Assembly (NCBI RefSeq): GCF_904846715.1
Contig: NZ_CAJHBU010000010.1
Coordinates: 1-64,000, forward strand
Origin: Psychrobacter vallis
GTDB lineage: Bacteria > Pseudomonadota > Gammaproteobacteria > Pseudomonadales > Moraxellaceae
Length of the DNA: 64,000 nucleotides
Reading direction: 5' to 3'
Shown here one piece after another: positions 28,284 to 37,825 of the stretch; the stretch's first letter is position 1; each line of letters begins with the position of its first letter. The position numbers and the translations under genes were made by a program. The notes below the pieces were generated by a model, which made no database searches, was not told the origin of the DNA, and worked only from the letters and a program-made list of their open reading frames with translations.

Positions 28284-28487
28284 TTATTTAAAACCACTTT
28301 TGGTTTCGATAAAAAAGATGCCGTATATGGAGATGATGACGTGATCGATTTGCGTACTGCCGTCATTGGCTAATGGCAAGGTGACATTGTTTAGGCGATA
28401 ATAAATGTCTTTGTCTAGTTTTAGCCACATGGCGACGTTGATGACAGTTTCCCCTAGGAAGCCTTTGAAGGTAGATTTTAGGGACAT
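28284..28487 (-). pseudogene. Truncated copy of the NERD-domain gene
   Basis: The first 66 or so codons duplicate the start of the NERD gene at 25898-26941: MSLKSTFKGFLGETVINVAM is identical, and the match continues through GSTQIDHVII and GIFFIETKS before the frame ends. Nucleotide identity is high (by eye above 80%) from about 28300 to 28490. The catalytic core is cut off directly after the ETK motif, and no zinc ribbon remains, so it is a duplication remnant. It has the same orientation as the intact gene and flanks the DUF4424 gene on the other side. Confidence 0.85.
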
Positions 28488-28573
28488 GGTAAAAATCTTA
28501 AAACAAATCGTTAAAGTCAATATATCATAAAAGATCTCAACTTTTAGAGTTTGCTCACTATTCTTAAATTAAG

Positions 28574-29107
28574 CTAATACAGCGATTCAATACTTACAAT
28601 AACCTTATCTGATAACTTATTAATATTTTCTGCTGCTTCTATAAATAGGTCTTTATGATTAATCCAAGCTGCATGATAGCCATCTCGTTGTAACCTAGTA
28701 TTTTCTGCTAGAAGTTCATTCGTTTGGAAAACAATCGACATCAGCTCTGTCAACTGCTCTTGTATAACTCCACCTTTTGATGTAACTCTTAAAATGTTAG
28801 TGAACTCTTTTATCAAACTAAAAAAATCGTCATCAAAATCGTCAGGACTCCTGTCCACACCAAGAAAAGACTTTTCCCCCGATTGAAAATCCAAAAAATC
28901 TTTAGTAGATGAACGCAGTCTATATAAATCTGGTAGCAGAGACACTTGTATCACTCTTGAAAGAGAGACTTTCTCAGCTTCTTGTTTATTTTGTGAATCT
29001 TTAGCCAGCCTGAAAGGAACCCATATTGCAATACCAATTGCTATTATGCTTCCAATAGCTTGTACCCAAGCAGCCGTTGTAATCCAATTAATATCATGAA
29101 ATTCCAA
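28574..29107 (-). CDS. Predicted single-pass membrane protein, unknown function
   Basis: 177-aa protein I do not recognise. An N-terminal transmembrane helix lies around residues 12-32 (AWVQAIGSIIAIGIAIWVPF), followed by a basic/polar stretch and a mostly helical cytosolic domain. Short membrane proteins of this design are often lineage-specific. Codon use is A+T-rich relative to the core genes, suggesting an accessory gene. It stands alone between the truncated NERD copy and the tkt terminator. The start is supported by AGGAG about 8 bases upstream. Confidence 0.7.
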   Translation of the reverse strand: MEFHDINWITTAAWVQAIGSIIAIGIAIWVPFRLAKDSQNKQEAEKVSLSRVIQVSLLPDLYRLRSSTKDFLDFQSGEKSFLGVDRSPDDFDDDFFSLIKEFTNILRVTSKGGVIQEQLTELMSIVFQTNELLAENTRLQRDGYHAAWINHKDLFIEAAENINKLSDKVIVSIESLY

Positions 29108-29256
29108 ACTGTCACTCCTTTATTAAATCTTGATTAGGCTCAAACAATGGTAGGGTAAACTCATACTATGAAAGAACAATTTTTATAGGTAAGTCAGGTA
29201 ATAAAAAGCAAAAATTAAACTTCTGTAAGAACTTGGAAGCTCAGCTCAATTTACCA

Positions 29257-29297
29257 TAAAAAAAAGCCACCAGATTTCTCTGGTAGCTCTTTTTTTT
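29257..29297. terminator. Terminator of tkt
   Basis: AGCCACCAGA (29265-29274) pairs with TCTGGTAGCT (29279-29288) with one mismatch around a 4-nt loop. An A-run on the left provides the T-run for minus-strand transcripts and a T-run lies on the right, so it may work both ways. It starts 24 bp after the tkt stop. Confidence 0.85.
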
Positions 29298-29320
29298 AAA
29301 CATTAACTTAGTCAGGTTTA

Positions 29321-31318
29321 TTACACCAAACTATTTACCGCTTCAACCACAGCGTCAGTCGTAATACCAAACTCTTTATATAGCTCGTCTGCTGGTGCAG
29401 ATTCGCCATAAGTCGTCATACCGATGACTTTGCCATCTAGACCAACGAACTTATACCAGTAATCTACATGCGCGGCTTCTACTGCGACGCGAGCACGGAT
29501 GTTGACAGGCAATACCGACGCGCGGTAGTCAGCATCTTGCTCTACGAAAATCTCTGCACATGGCATAGACACTACACGCACGCCAACACCATTTGCGCTG
29601 AGTGTTTCGTACGCCTCCATTGCTAGGCCAACTTCTGAGCCGGTTGCGATGATGATGGCTTGTAGCTCGCTTTGCTCTTTGGCAAGCACATAACCACCTT
29701 TGGTAATGTTCGCTACTTGCTCGCTATCACGTGCTTGATGTGGCAAGCTTTGACGGCTAAAGATCAGTGCTGATGGGTTGTTTTCTGATTTAATTGCTTC
29801 AACCCACGCGCTTGCAGATTCTGTTGCATCACATGGACGCCATGTACGTAGATTGGGCGTGGTACGCAAGCTGGTTAATTGCTCAACAGGCTGATGCGTT
29901 GGACCATCTTCACCCAGACCGATAGAGTCATGCGTATAGACATGGATGACGCGCTGTTTCATCAATGCACCCATGCGTACCGCGTTACGCGCGTATTCCA
30001 TAAACATCAGGAAAGTCGCCACGTAAGGGATAAAGCCGCCGTGCAATGCGATACCATTGGCAATCGCGGTCATACCGAACTCACGCACGCCATAATAGAT
30101 ATAGTTGCCATCAGCGTCTTTCTCGATGCCTTTAGCGCCTTTGAATAGCGTAAGGTTTGAACCCGCTAGATCTGCTGAACCGCCCAGTAATTCTGGCAAT
30201 AATGGCTGCAAGCTATTAATCGCATTTTGGCTGGCTTTACGGCTGGCAACATCACCGCCTGCTTCTTGAGTTTGCTGAATATAGGCTTGTGCTTGGCTAT
30301 CAAAGTCAGCTGGCAATTCGCCATTTAGACGACGTAACAGTTCTTTGGCAAGCTCTGGATGGGCCTGTTTGTACGCTTCAAAGTCGGCTTCCCAATTCTT
30401 TTGCTGTACGTCGCCTTTGGCTTTGGCATCCCACGCTTCATAGATTTCATCATCTAATTCAAACGGCGCATGCGTCCAAGACAGTGCATCACGAGTCAAG
30501 ATAATTTCGTCATCACCCAATGGCGCGCCATGGCTCGCTGCTAGGCCTTGCTTATTCGGGCTACCCGCACCAATTGTGGTTTTGCAAATGATCAAACTTG
30601 GCTTAGTCGTTTCTTTGATCGCTTGCTCAGTCGCTTGAGTGATGCCATCAGTATCATGACCATCGACTTTGATGACTTGCCAGCCGTACGATTCAAAGCG
30701 CGCTTGCGTATCATCCGTAAACCAACCTTCGACATTACCATCGATAGAGATGCCATTGTCATCATAGAAGAATACTAGCTTGCCAAGCGCTAACGTGCCA
30801 GCCAATGAGCACACTTCATGACTGATGCCTTCCATCAAGCAACCATCGCCTAAGAACGCATAAGTATGATGATCAACGATGTTGTGACCGTCGCGGTTAA
30901 ACTGTGCTGCGAGTGTCTTCTCTGCAATCGCAAAACCGACAGCATTAGCAATACCCTGTCCTAATGGACCAGTGGTCGTTTCAATACCTGGCGTATAACC
31001 AAGCTCAGGATGGCCTGGGGTTTTTGAATGCAGTTGGCGAAAGCCTTTTAGGTCATCAACGCTGACATCATAACCTGATAAATGCAGAAGAGAATAAATA
31101 AGCATCGAGCCATGACCGTTTGACAGTACAAAGCGATCACGGTTATGCCAAGTAGGATCCGCTGGATTGTGCTTCAAAAATTTGCGCCACAACACTTCGG
31201 CAATATCAGCCATACCCATTGGCGCACCCGGATGTCCAGAGTTGGCTTTTTGAACCGCGTCAAACGACAGTACACGGATGGCATTGGCTAGTTTACGTTC
31301 GTTAATTGGGGTGGGCAT
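29321..31318 (-). CDS. tkt: Transketolase
   Basis: Thiamine-diphosphate enzyme of the pentose phosphate pathway that transfers two-carbon units between sugar phosphates. The protein is 665 aa from ATG 31318, the usual length. It starts with [26 protein letters not shown]. The thiamine-binding motif [18 protein letters not shown] is near residue 155, and the C-terminal pyrimidine-binding part has [18 protein letters not shown] near 470. A longer in-frame start at 31405 would add 29 residues not seen in the family; AGGA lies upstream of 31318. It has its own terminator. Confidence 0.97.
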   Translation of the reverse strand: MPTPINERKLANAIRVLSFDAVQKANSGHPGAPMGMADIAEVLWRKFLKHNPADPTWHNRDRFVLSNGHGSMLIYSLLHLSGYDVSVDDLKGFRQLHSKTPGHPELGYTPGIETTTGPLGQGIANAVGFAIAEKTLAAQFNRDGHNIVDHHTYAFLGDGCLMEGISHEVCSLAGTLALGKLVFFYDDNGISIDGNVEGWFTDDTQARFESYGWQVIKVDGHDTDGITQATEQAIKETTKPSLIICKTTIGAGSPNKQGLAASHGAPLGDDEIILTRDALSWTHAPFELDDEIYEAWDAKAKGDVQQKNWEADFEAYKQAHPELAKELLRRLNGELPADFDSQAQAYIQQTQEAGGDVASRKASQNAINSLQPLLPELLGGSADLAGSNLTLFKGAKGIEKDADGNYIYYGVREFGMTAIANGIALHGGFIPYVATFLMFMEYARNAVRMGALMKQRVIHVYTHDSIGLGEDGPTHQPVEQLTSLRTTPNLRTWRPCDATESASAWVEAIKSENNPSALIFSRQSLPHQARDSEQVANITKGGYVLAKEQSELQAIIIATGSEVGLAMEAYETLSANGVGVRVVSMPCAEIFVEQDADYRASVLPVNIRARVAVEAAHVDYWYKFVGLDGKVIGMTTYGESAPADELYKEFGITTDAVVEAVNSLV

Positions 31319-31411
31319 AGCGTGTCCTAAGATTAAAGGAAAGTTTATTTGATTGAAAAAGGTTATTGAACTGAGTTTGCTTAGATATCGAAATAGGTGG
31401 CTCATTATAAA

Positions 31412-31792
31412 CTAAGTAGCAACAATTTTCCCTGTTACTCCTAGTCCACAACTTGATCGGGTCACATAATAAAAAATCAATTGATCGTTAACGACTTCAA
31501 TATAATGTTTCTCAAATGCTGGATAGCAAACATACTGAAGCCATTTTTCCTCTAAATAATCTGCCATTTGCTGATAGCTTATATTATTTGCAAATTTGCA
31601 ACACAACGTGAGCATACAATTCGCATCATCATGACGTTCTTGATAAAGAAAGTCGCAGCCAATATTGTTTTCCATACAACAGAAAAATACATTGGCATCT
31701 ATTTCAAAGCCCAACAAATTGTCGCCACTACTTTGACCGTAGATGAGATATTGCGAGTAATTCAATTCATCAACTATGTTCAAAATCTTCAT
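31412..31792 (-). CDS. Small hypothetical protein downstream of serS
   Basis: 126-aa protein of unknown function. ATG at 31792 lies 13 nt after the serS stop, so it is probably co-transcribed with serS. The sequence is compositionally protein-like, with six or more cysteines (VFFCCMENNIGCDF, MLTLCCKFA, VCYPAFE), alternating strands, and an amphipathic helix (ISYQQMADYLEEKWLQY). I recognise no family. A start further upstream in frame (31903) would overlap serS and is unlikely. It is a possible lineage-specific gene; expression evidence would decide. Confidence 0.6.
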   Translation of the reverse strand: MKILNIVDELNYSQYLIYGQSSGDNLLGFEIDANVFFCCMENNIGCDFLYQERHDDANCMLTLCCKFANNISYQQMADYLEEKWLQYVCYPAFEKHYIEVVNDQLIFYYVTRSSCGLGVTGKIVAT

Positions 31793-31805
31793 GACGTTAA
31801 TACCA

Positions 31806-33092
31806 TCAAATTTCAATACGTTCAGCACCGCCCATAAATGGACGCAATACTTCTGGAATCGTGATGCTACTGTCCGCATTTTGATGGTTTTCCATGACCG
31901 CAAGCAACGTACGTCCGACTGCCAAACCAGAACCGTTCAAGGTATGTGCCAAGCTGGTTTGTTTGCCATCTTTGACGCGGGTGCCCATACGGCGCGCTTG
32001 AAAGTCACCACAGTTAGAGCAGCTAGAGATCTCGCGGTAGGTGTCTTGGCTTGGCAACCAAACTTCGATGTCATAGGTTTTTTGCGCCGCAAAACCCATA
32101 TCGCCAGTACATAGCTGCACCGTGCGGTACGGCAGGTTCAATTGCTGCAAAATGTATTCGGCTTGTCCTGTCATCGCTTCTAGCAACTCATCAGACTGCT
32201 CAGCGGTACCAATATTAACCATTTCCACTTTTTCGAACTGATGCTGACGAATTAAACCACGAGTATCACGACCGTGCGAGCCAGCTTCACTGCGGAAACA
32301 TGGCGTATGCGCCGTAAATTTCAATGGCAACTCTTTGATATCCAAACGTTCGCCGCGCACCAAATTGGTCATCGGCACTTCAGCGGTTGGAATCAAATAA
32401 AAGTCCATATCATCATTATTAGTATGGTTGCTCAGCTTAAACAAGTCATCTTCAAACTTAGGGAGCTGTCCTGTACCTTTTAAGCTGTCGCTATTGACGA
32501 TATAAGGCACATAAGTCTCAAGGTAGCCATACTTCATGGTATGCGTATTCAGCATAAATTGTATCAATGCGCGGTGCAGCTGCGCCAATTGACCTTTTAG
32601 CACATTAAAGCGACTACCCGTTAGTTTGGTTGCTATTTCAAAGTCAAGCATACCAAGTGTCTCACCAATATGCGTATGATCTTGAATCTCAAAATCATAC
32701 GTACGTGGCGTGCCCCACTTACGCACTTCTACATTGTCATCTTCTGACGTACCCACTGGCACATCTGCTGCTGGAATATTTGGGATTTGCAAGGCTGCTT
32801 GAGTAATACGCTCTTGCAGAGTGCGCAGCTCGTCTTCGGCGGCTTTAATCTCACCACTGACACTCTGCATCTCAGCCAATAGCTCACTGGCATCTTCGCC
32901 TGACTTTTTCAGTGCACCCACTTGCTTAGCCCCAGCGTTACGGCGCGACTGCAACTCTTCTGTTTTGACTTGTAGAGACTTACGCTCGTTTTCAATAGTC
33001 TGCCAAAACGACATATCAAGCGCATAACCACGAGTGGCCAGTTGCTGTTGTAAATCGCTTAAATCGCCGCGTAAGAGTTTCGGATCAATCAT
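31806..33092 (-). CDS. serS: Serine--tRNA ligase
   Basis: Class II aminoacyl-tRNA synthetase charging tRNA-Ser, including the tRNA-Ser in this window. It is 428 aa from ATG 33092. The N-terminal coiled-coil arm (about residues 30-100, rich in Glu/Lys/Gln) contacts the long variable arm of tRNA-Ser. Motif 2 is in [25 protein letters not shown], here seen as [14 protein letters not shown] followed by QFEKVEM. Motif 3 is [15 protein letters not shown] near the end. The 15 extra in-frame residues upstream of 33092 are not family-like. Confidence 0.97.
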   Translation of the reverse strand: MIDPKLLRGDLSDLQQQLATRGYALDMSFWQTIENERKSLQVKTEELQSRRNAGAKQVGALKKSGEDASELLAEMQSVSGEIKAAEDELRTLQERITQAALQIPNIPAADVPVGTSEDDNVEVRKWGTPRTYDFEIQDHTHIGETLGMLDFEIATKLTGSRFNVLKGQLAQLHRALIQFMLNTHTMKYGYLETYVPYIVNSDSLKGTGQLPKFEDDLFKLSNHTNNDDMDFYLIPTAEVPMTNLVRGERLDIKELPLKFTAHTPCFRSEAGSHGRDTRGLIRQHQFEKVEMVNIGTAEQSDELLEAMTGQAEYILQQLNLPYRTVQLCTGDMGFAAQKTYDIEVWLPSQDTYREISSCSNCGDFQARRMGTRVKDGKQTSLAHTLNGSGLAVGRTLLAVMENHQNADSSITIPEVLRPFMGGAERIEI

Positions 33093-33179
33093 AGTAGTTG
33101 CCTGTGACACTAAAGGTGAGTAAAAGGGTTCAAACATATTATTAATATAATCATTGCCCAGCGCATCGTTATCACTAGA

Positions 33180-33208
33180 TTAGTAACAATTGGCTGTGCC
33201 GCTATAAT
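33180..33208 (+). promoter_or_regulatory. Possible promoter upstream of the YcxB-like gene
   Basis: A perfect -10 TATAAT (33203-33208) is preceded by a weak TTAGTA (33180-33185) at 17 bp. The start would leave a leader of nearly 190 nt before the gene at 33402. The serS promoter must lie in the same 310-bp gap on the other strand. Confidence 0.4.
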
Positions 33209-33401
33209 ACCAAGACGCAGCAGATTTGACCATGTTTTGGCTATATTTCAGTGAACAGAGTGGCTTATATGTTTCATTTAGGAATACTTTTCGGTAAGAT
33301 AAGCGCATGCCTTTTTTCCACTTTCAGCCAAATATGGCGTAGCTGCTTTCATTTGGCGATTTAAACCCAACGCTTTTAATACAAGTATTTGAGAAACCTT
33401 T

Positions 33402-34061
33402 ATGGCCTTGTACCCGTACACTTTGCAACCTGTTGCCTTAAATCTAACCGAGGCTGAATTTCAACAAGCACAGTATGAACTGTTTGCCAGCGCCAGTCCT
33501 TCTTTTGGTCTAAAAAGTATCAAAACGAAAGAATGGATCATAATGGCAGTTGTCGTGGTATTAGCCATTGCAGGACTGGTCTTTGTTACGGGCTATTCAA
33601 CCATTATTTTTTGGCTGATGCTGGTCTCAGTAGTGATTTATCTGCTGGTTCGTACCCTTGGGTTTAAATGGTATGTCAAAAGAGAGTTTGAAAAACAAGT
33701 CGCTGATCAAGAAATGCCTGATGAGATGCGTCAAATGAAATTGGGCGTACAAAAGCATGGCTTAGTTATGGCGATGCCAGTCAATCAACCCGATACGTTT
33801 AATAACAACCAAATGCGCGGTATGCAAATGCGCACTGGCTCTACTCAACAAGCAGTGATTCCTTGGCATGCTGTTAAGAGTTGGGATGAGACTGATGACT
33901 ACCTCTTTATAATGTTTGAGATGAAAGGTCAGCAAGGCAGCCAGATCGTCCCTAAGCGCTTGCAAGCACAAAAATTCCCAATTGATACGGTACGTCAGCA
34001 TTTGCAAGAAGTGGTTCCAACCAAAGGATTGAATCCTGAGAATTTGCAACCACCAGCTTAA
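33402..34061 (+). CDS. YcxB-like membrane protein
   Basis: 219-aa inner-membrane protein. Two adjacent transmembrane helices span about residues 45-86 (IIMAVVVVLAIAGLVFVTGY and TIIFWLMLVSVVIYLLVRTL). The soluble C-terminal domain ends with the YcxB-like pattern IPWHAVKSWDETDDYLFIMF and IVPKRL, then a helix. The function of the family is unknown. It stands alone, divergent from serS, with an inverted repeat 33 bp after its stop. Confidence 0.85.
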   Translation: MALYPYTLQPVALNLTEAEFQQAQYELFASASPSFGLKSIKTKEWIIMAVVVVLAIAGLVFVTGYSTIIFWLMLVSVVIYLLVRTLGFKWYVKREFEKQVADQEMPDEMRQMKLGVQKHGLVMAMPVNQPDTFNNNQMRGMQMRTGSTQQAVIPWHAVKSWDETDDYLFIMFEMKGQQGSQIVPKRLQAQKFPIDTVRQHLQEVVPTKGLNPENLQPPA

Positions 34062-34093
34062 TTCGGTAGTGCCTTTTGGCAAGTGTAGCGGCT

Positions 34094-34139
34094 ATAGCGA
34101 TGTCATGTGTGATCACCAATTCACGTATGACATTGCTAT
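34094..34139. repeat. 13-bp inverted repeat downstream of the YcxB-like gene
   Basis: ATAGCGATGTCAT (34094-34106) pairs with ATGACATTGCTAT (34127-34139) with one G-U pair. The 20-nt loop contains the palindrome GTGATCAC. No T-run follows, so it is not a classical terminator. The rest of 34062-34488 is A+T-rich and contains no gene I can support. Confidence 0.55.
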
Positions 34140-34488
34140 CATCACAACATAACAGACAACCTTATGTTTATTATTGGTATGCACTCATCAGGCTACTAAT
34201 CAATGACAAGCTATGATAACCATTCTCTAAACAACACACCTCACTGTTTTTAAGCACTATCTACCACCACAAGATCACGACCTCTTTATCAATCAAATAA
34301 TGCCAGTCTTTTTGACTCGCTTACCTTGTAAAACTGCTTTCTACATATTTTTTAGCGTTTATACGTCTTTGATCGCTGAGGAAGCCGTCTAAAATCACTC
34401 TATATTCTCAGAAAGAAATAACCATTTGATTTTCTTCTGCCATAATAAAATGCTTTTTGTACATCAAAACACAAGAGTATATGAAATT

Positions 34489-35346
34489 ATGAGCACTCAG
34501 ATATTGTATAAACTAGCGTTGTTATCGTTACCAGTCATGACACTACAGTCTTGCGTCGTAGGTTCAGATCCTGTTGAAAAAAAGACAATTGCCCAACAAC
34601 GTGCCACATTAGCCAAAAACACTAACAATATAGGCTTTGGCCCACAGTCGCCACGCGATATTGATCGTAGCGTCGGACAAAATCCACTCGTATTTAGCTT
34701 GGCACCAAACGCTAAGCAAATGAACTTGTGTAACATTCATCTGCATAAAAACGCTGAGCACAAAGGCGGAGAATTTACCACGTACGCGGGTGATGGTAAT
34801 GGTCATGGATATGATACGGGGTATAAATACTCAGGGCAGCTCACAGTCGCAGAGCAAGCTCCTCTAGCTGAAGCTGTATGCGCCAGTGAATACAGCGCCA
34901 TTCAGTCGGGTGACACGCTTGAAGTGCACTATGTATACTCTACCTCTTTGGTACAACCAGGAGCTACCTTAGCGGCTTGCGTTGCCAACCCTGTTTTGAA
35001 CCCACAGTTGCGAGTAGAAGGGCAAGTGATTGTGGCAGTGAATGACGAGCATGCGACAGATTTTATGGAGATGACAAAATATGCCGTGAGCGACAAGCGT
35101 ACCCAAGCAATCAATATCCCAACTGATACTGGCACGCCCGTTGAATATGTGGGCTCAACAACAGGACCAAGCTACAACGAACAAGGTTCACCATACAAAG
35201 TGACGTGGAGCGTACGCCCCGAAATGAAAAAGGTGAATATCAAATCTTTAGGTAAATGGTGTGAACGCAATGTATTTGATGAAGATCATGCACACGGTGT
35301 ACGCAATCTAATTACAAACCCCAATTTATTGTCACCTATTCAGTAA
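34489..35346 (+). CDS. Delta-class carbonic anhydrase-like lipoprotein
   Basis: 285-aa exported protein resembling the bacterial delta-class carbonic anhydrase group, related to the diatom TWCA1 enzymes that hydrate CO2. Recognisable stretches are GFGPQSPRDID, the His-rich metal-site segment MNLCNIHLHKNAEHKGGEF, GHGYDTGYKYSG, GDTLEVHYVYST, PQLRVEGQV and the C-terminal EDHAHGVRNLITNP. The signal sequence LALLSLPVMTLQSC ends in a lipobox-like cysteine near residue 17, so periplasmic anchoring is likely. I chose ATG at 34489 because it places the signal peptide at the N-terminus; an upstream in-frame start at 34426 adds 21 residues that do not fit. Family assignment is from memory of motifs. Confidence 0.78.
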   Translation: MSTQILYKLALLSLPVMTLQSCVVGSDPVEKKTIAQQRATLAKNTNNIGFGPQSPRDIDRSVGQNPLVFSLAPNAKQMNLCNIHLHKNAEHKGGEFTTYAGDGNGHGYDTGYKYSGQLTVAEQAPLAEAVCASEYSAIQSGDTLEVHYVYSTSLVQPGATLAACVANPVLNPQLRVEGQVIVAVNDEHATDFMEMTKYAVSDKRTQAINIPTDTGTPVEYVGSTTGPSYNEQGSPYKVTWSVRPEMKKVNIKSLGKWCERNVFDEDHAHGVRNLITNPNLLSPIQ

Positions 35347-35480
35347 GTCAGGGCAGTTAAAAAGCCGACAGAATAAGAAAACCGCTAGATAATCGGTTTG
35401 CTTTATCAGCTATCCAATACAAAGATAGAATGAAACGTTATAAAAAATTGCATGATAAAAAAACAAATCATAGTTTTATA

Positions 35481-35498
35481 AAACATAACTTTATGTTT
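35481..35498. promoter_or_regulatory. 18-bp palindrome upstream of dps
   Basis: AAACATAA and TTATGTTT are exact inverted halves separated by CT. It lies about 180 bp before dps and 36 bp before a TATAAT at 35535-35540, which itself is centred in GCTATAATAGC. It may be a repressor or activator site for dps. The rest of 35347-35676 shows a short AAACCG/CGGTTT hairpin (35379-35399) that could end the carbonic anhydrase transcript. Confidence 0.45.
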
Positions 35499-35676
35499 GT
35501 TTATATAAATTTAACTTATGAAGAACACTTTGCTATAATAGCAACCATTAGAGAAAAATATTAATGTTTGCGAACTGACATAAACTGTTCACAACGGTGA
35601 TAGTATAGTAATGATACAGTTTACTAATAGTAGTTCGTAGACCGTAAAAAACAATACCCATCAAAAGGATAATAAA

Positions 35677-36159
35677 ATGAATAATGATAATGCTACCAAC
35701 CAAATTGGTCTAGAAAAAGCAGACATGAGCGAAGTTATCGCACAACTAAACAATCTACTATCAACGTATCATGTGTTTTATTTAAACGTACGTGGCTATC
35801 ATTGGAATGTGAAAGGCGAGCATTTCTTTACTTTGCATCCAAAGTTTGAAGAACTGTATACAGCGCTACAAATACAAATTGACGAAATTGCTGAACGTAT
35901 CTTAACGCTAGGTGGCACCCCACTTCATGCCTATAGCGATTTTTCTCAAAATACTAGCATCAGCGAAGACAAAAACGTTAAAGACGGCACAACTTGCGTC
36001 AAAGGCGTAGTAACTGGCCTACAAGCGTTGATTACAGAGCAGCGCCAAGTATCATCATTAGCAGCAGAAAGTGATGACCAAGGAACAGCTGACCTTGTCG
36101 ATGCCTACGTACAAGAGCAAGAAAAGCTGATTTGGATGTATAACGCTTTCTTGGGCTAA
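35677..36159 (+). CDS. dps: Dps-family ferritin-like protein
   Basis: 160-aa iron-sequestering, DNA-protecting mini-ferritin, assembling as a dodecamer in the cytoplasm and oxidising ferrous iron with peroxide. Ferroxidase ligands are in place: His42 and His54 (GYHWNVKGEHFFTLH), Asp69 and Glu73 (IDEIAERI), with the same 12-15-4 spacing as in E. coli Dps. The N-terminal tail is short with few lysines, so direct DNA binding is uncertain. AAGGATAA precedes the ATG. It is a single-gene unit with a long terminator hairpin. Confidence 0.95.
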   Translation: MNNDNATNQIGLEKADMSEVIAQLNNLLSTYHVFYLNVRGYHWNVKGEHFFTLHPKFEELYTALQIQIDEIAERILTLGGTPLHAYSDFSQNTSISEDKNVKDGTTCVKGVVTGLQALITEQRQVSSLAAESDDQGTADLVDAYVQEQEKLIWMYNAFLG

Positions 36160-36190
36160 TCACATTCTTTTTGTTAGCATATTTTAAAAC

Positions 36191-36238
36191 TGAGAACCAT
36201 AAAAAAGCACCTAAGTAGGTGCTTTTTTATGGTTCTCA
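36191..36238. terminator. Bidirectional terminator between dps and the DUF2057 gene
   Basis: A perfect 23-bp inverted repeat (36191-36213 and 36216-36238) leaves only two central bases. It begins TGAGAACCATAAAAAAGCAC and carries A- and T-runs inside the stem, serving the two convergent genes. Confidence 0.92.
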
Positions 36239-36258
36239 ATTATTCTAAAAACAGTCGT

Positions 36259-36978
36259 TTATTTTTGCATCCATTGACGCATTTTTTCACGCTCAGCAGG
36301 TGTTGCTTGTAGCCAAATTTGCATAAACTGATCCAATTTGTCAGTAGATGCATTCATGTTGGTACTTTGACTAATAGAAGCTATTGTACCAGTATTAGCA
36401 TTGGTTTGAGTGCTCATAGAGGGCTGATTTATTGCTGCGATAGCACGCTGATTTTGTGTTTCAGCATCACCTGCTCCATCAAATACACCACCTAACGCTT
36501 TACCCAAACCTGAAAACAAACTTCCTTGATTATTCGCTATACCTTGTGCACTTGCGATCACAGTATTATTTTGTTGTATCGCCAATGTTGGACGTTTGGC
36601 ATATTCTTTAGCCGCTCTATAGTCTTCTGGCTGATTCAGCATGGTAAGACGATACGTTTGATTGTCCGTTAAATCTGCTACCACGCTGACGTTGCCTGAG
36701 CGTAAATAGTCATGTTCATCACGGCTCAAATCATATAGTCGATCATATTTGGCGGTAATAGCATGCCGACCAGGCTCAAGCGTAAATTCTTTTGCTGATT
36801 GTTGAAAAATGCTCTGCTCCAACTCCTGCCCATTAATGGCAGTTACTTTCATATGGTCACCAACCACTAGAGTGACGGCTGCCTGTGACAGCATAGAGAC
36901 GGAAGCAGCGCCAATGAGCAACGTGCTGATGGTCATTTTTTTTAGCAAAGAAACAGTGGGTTTCATAAGTGATTCCAT
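36259..36978 (-). CDS. DUF2057-family periplasmic protein
   Basis: 239-aa exported protein. The signal peptide runs to about SMLSQAAV. The DUF2057 (YccT-like) domain follows: a first strand VTLVVGDHMKVTAING, then FTLEPGRHAITAKYDRLYDL, VSVVADLTDNQTYRLTML and YAKRPTLAI. A low-complexity Asn/Thr/Gln linker leads to a C-terminal helix LDQFMQIWLQATPAEREKM, also common in the family. E. coli YccT is reported to inhibit curli assembly, but transfer of that role is not justified here. ATG at 36966, with GGAA upstream, is an alternative start. It lies 43 bp downstream of hda. Confidence 0.82.
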   Translation of the reverse strand: MESLMKPTVSLLKKMTISTLLIGAASVSMLSQAAVTLVVGDHMKVTAINGQELEQSIFQQSAKEFTLEPGRHAITAKYDRLYDLSRDEHDYLRSGNVSVVADLTDNQTYRLTMLNQPEDYRAAKEYAKRPTLAIQQNNTVIASAQGIANNQGSLFSGLGKALGGVFDGAGDAETQNQRAIAAINQPSMSTQTNANTGTIASISQSTNMNASTDKLDQFMQIWLQATPAEREKMRQWMQK

Positions 36979-37021
36979 TTATAGTAAAGGCGTTTTGGTA
37001 GAAAAATTTGTGTTCTTAGTG

Positions 37022-37825
37022 CTAAAAATCAAGTGGCATGGTATGTTGATCTTGATCGGCTGCGTCATTATCTACTTGGGTTTCTTGAGCAATATCGGCA
37101 AGCTCTGCTACAAGCGTTTGCTCGTCAATAGTACGCAAGGCATCACTGATGACCGCTTTGGATATATTGCTGCGACCAAGGTTAGAAAACATCGGCTGAA
37201 TATAATTGAGCACTTCCATCATCGCCCCAATACGATGTGGCCCCTCGGTGAGCAAATGATTTATAATTCGATCATCAAACTGCCAACCACGCCTCCGTAA
37301 AATAGACTGCAACAACGCTTGACGATCCGCTTGGTTCTCACCATTAGGGACTTTAAACGTAGGTGCCTGTGCCAAGCGAGTCAGCAAATCTCTCAATTGA
37401 AAAGGCAGATCACCCGCAGGCTTATTTGCAGCAAACAATAACTGACGTTGCCCTTCGCGACTACGATTGATTAGATGAAATAACGCTTCTTGCCACTGGC
37501 TACTTTGCTCTAGTACTTCTAAATCATCAATGGCAATCAGATCAAAATTCTCTAAAGAAGAGAGCACGTGAACATCGGTATGAATCAGCTCATTGAGAGA
37601 CAAACAGATGGCCGACTTGTCCATTTCAATAAATGATTCACAAATAGCAGATAGTAAATGGGACTTACCAGTAGCAGGGCTGCCAAACAAATATAGCTGA
37701 CCAATTAAGCCAACATGTAATTGTCGTACTGCATCAATAATCGACATCCAGCCAGGACCTGCAAAGTCGCTTAAACTTGCATCATGCTTAATGTCCAGAT
37801 TGAGACTTAGCTGTGCTTCTGCCAT
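37022..37825 (-). CDS. hda: DnaA regulatory inactivator Hda
   Basis: AAA+ protein homologous to the DnaA ATPase domain that, bound to the sliding clamp, stimulates ATP hydrolysis by DnaA after initiation. It is 267 aa. The clamp-binding motif QLSLNL sits at residues 5-10. Walker A is GSPATGKSHLL near 50, Walker B is LIAIDDLEVL near 100, and the arginine-finger region is LRDLLTRLAQA near 145. A C-terminal extension of about 25 acidic residues exceeds the E. coli protein (233 aa). It is probably co-transcribed with the DUF2057 gene. Confidence 0.9.
   Translation of the reverse strand: MAEAQLSLNLDIKHDASLSDFAGPGWMSIIDAVRQLHVGLIGQLYLFGSPATGKSHLLSAICESFIEMDKSAICLSLNELIHTDVHVLSSLENFDLIAIDDLEVLEQSSQWQEALFHLINRSREGQRQLLFAANKPAGDLPFQLRDLLTRLAQAPTFKVPNGENQADRQALLQSILRRRGWQFDDRIINHLLTEGPHRIGAMMEVLNYIQPMFSNLGRSNISKAVISDALRTIDEQTLVAELADIAQETQVDNDAADQDQHTMPLDF

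Noticed and set aside
31317-31330. A further MITE end at the tkt start (TAGCGTGTCCTAA)
   Set aside because: Only a partial match to the terminal repeat; it overlaps the tkt start codon and ribosome-binding region and is likely chance.
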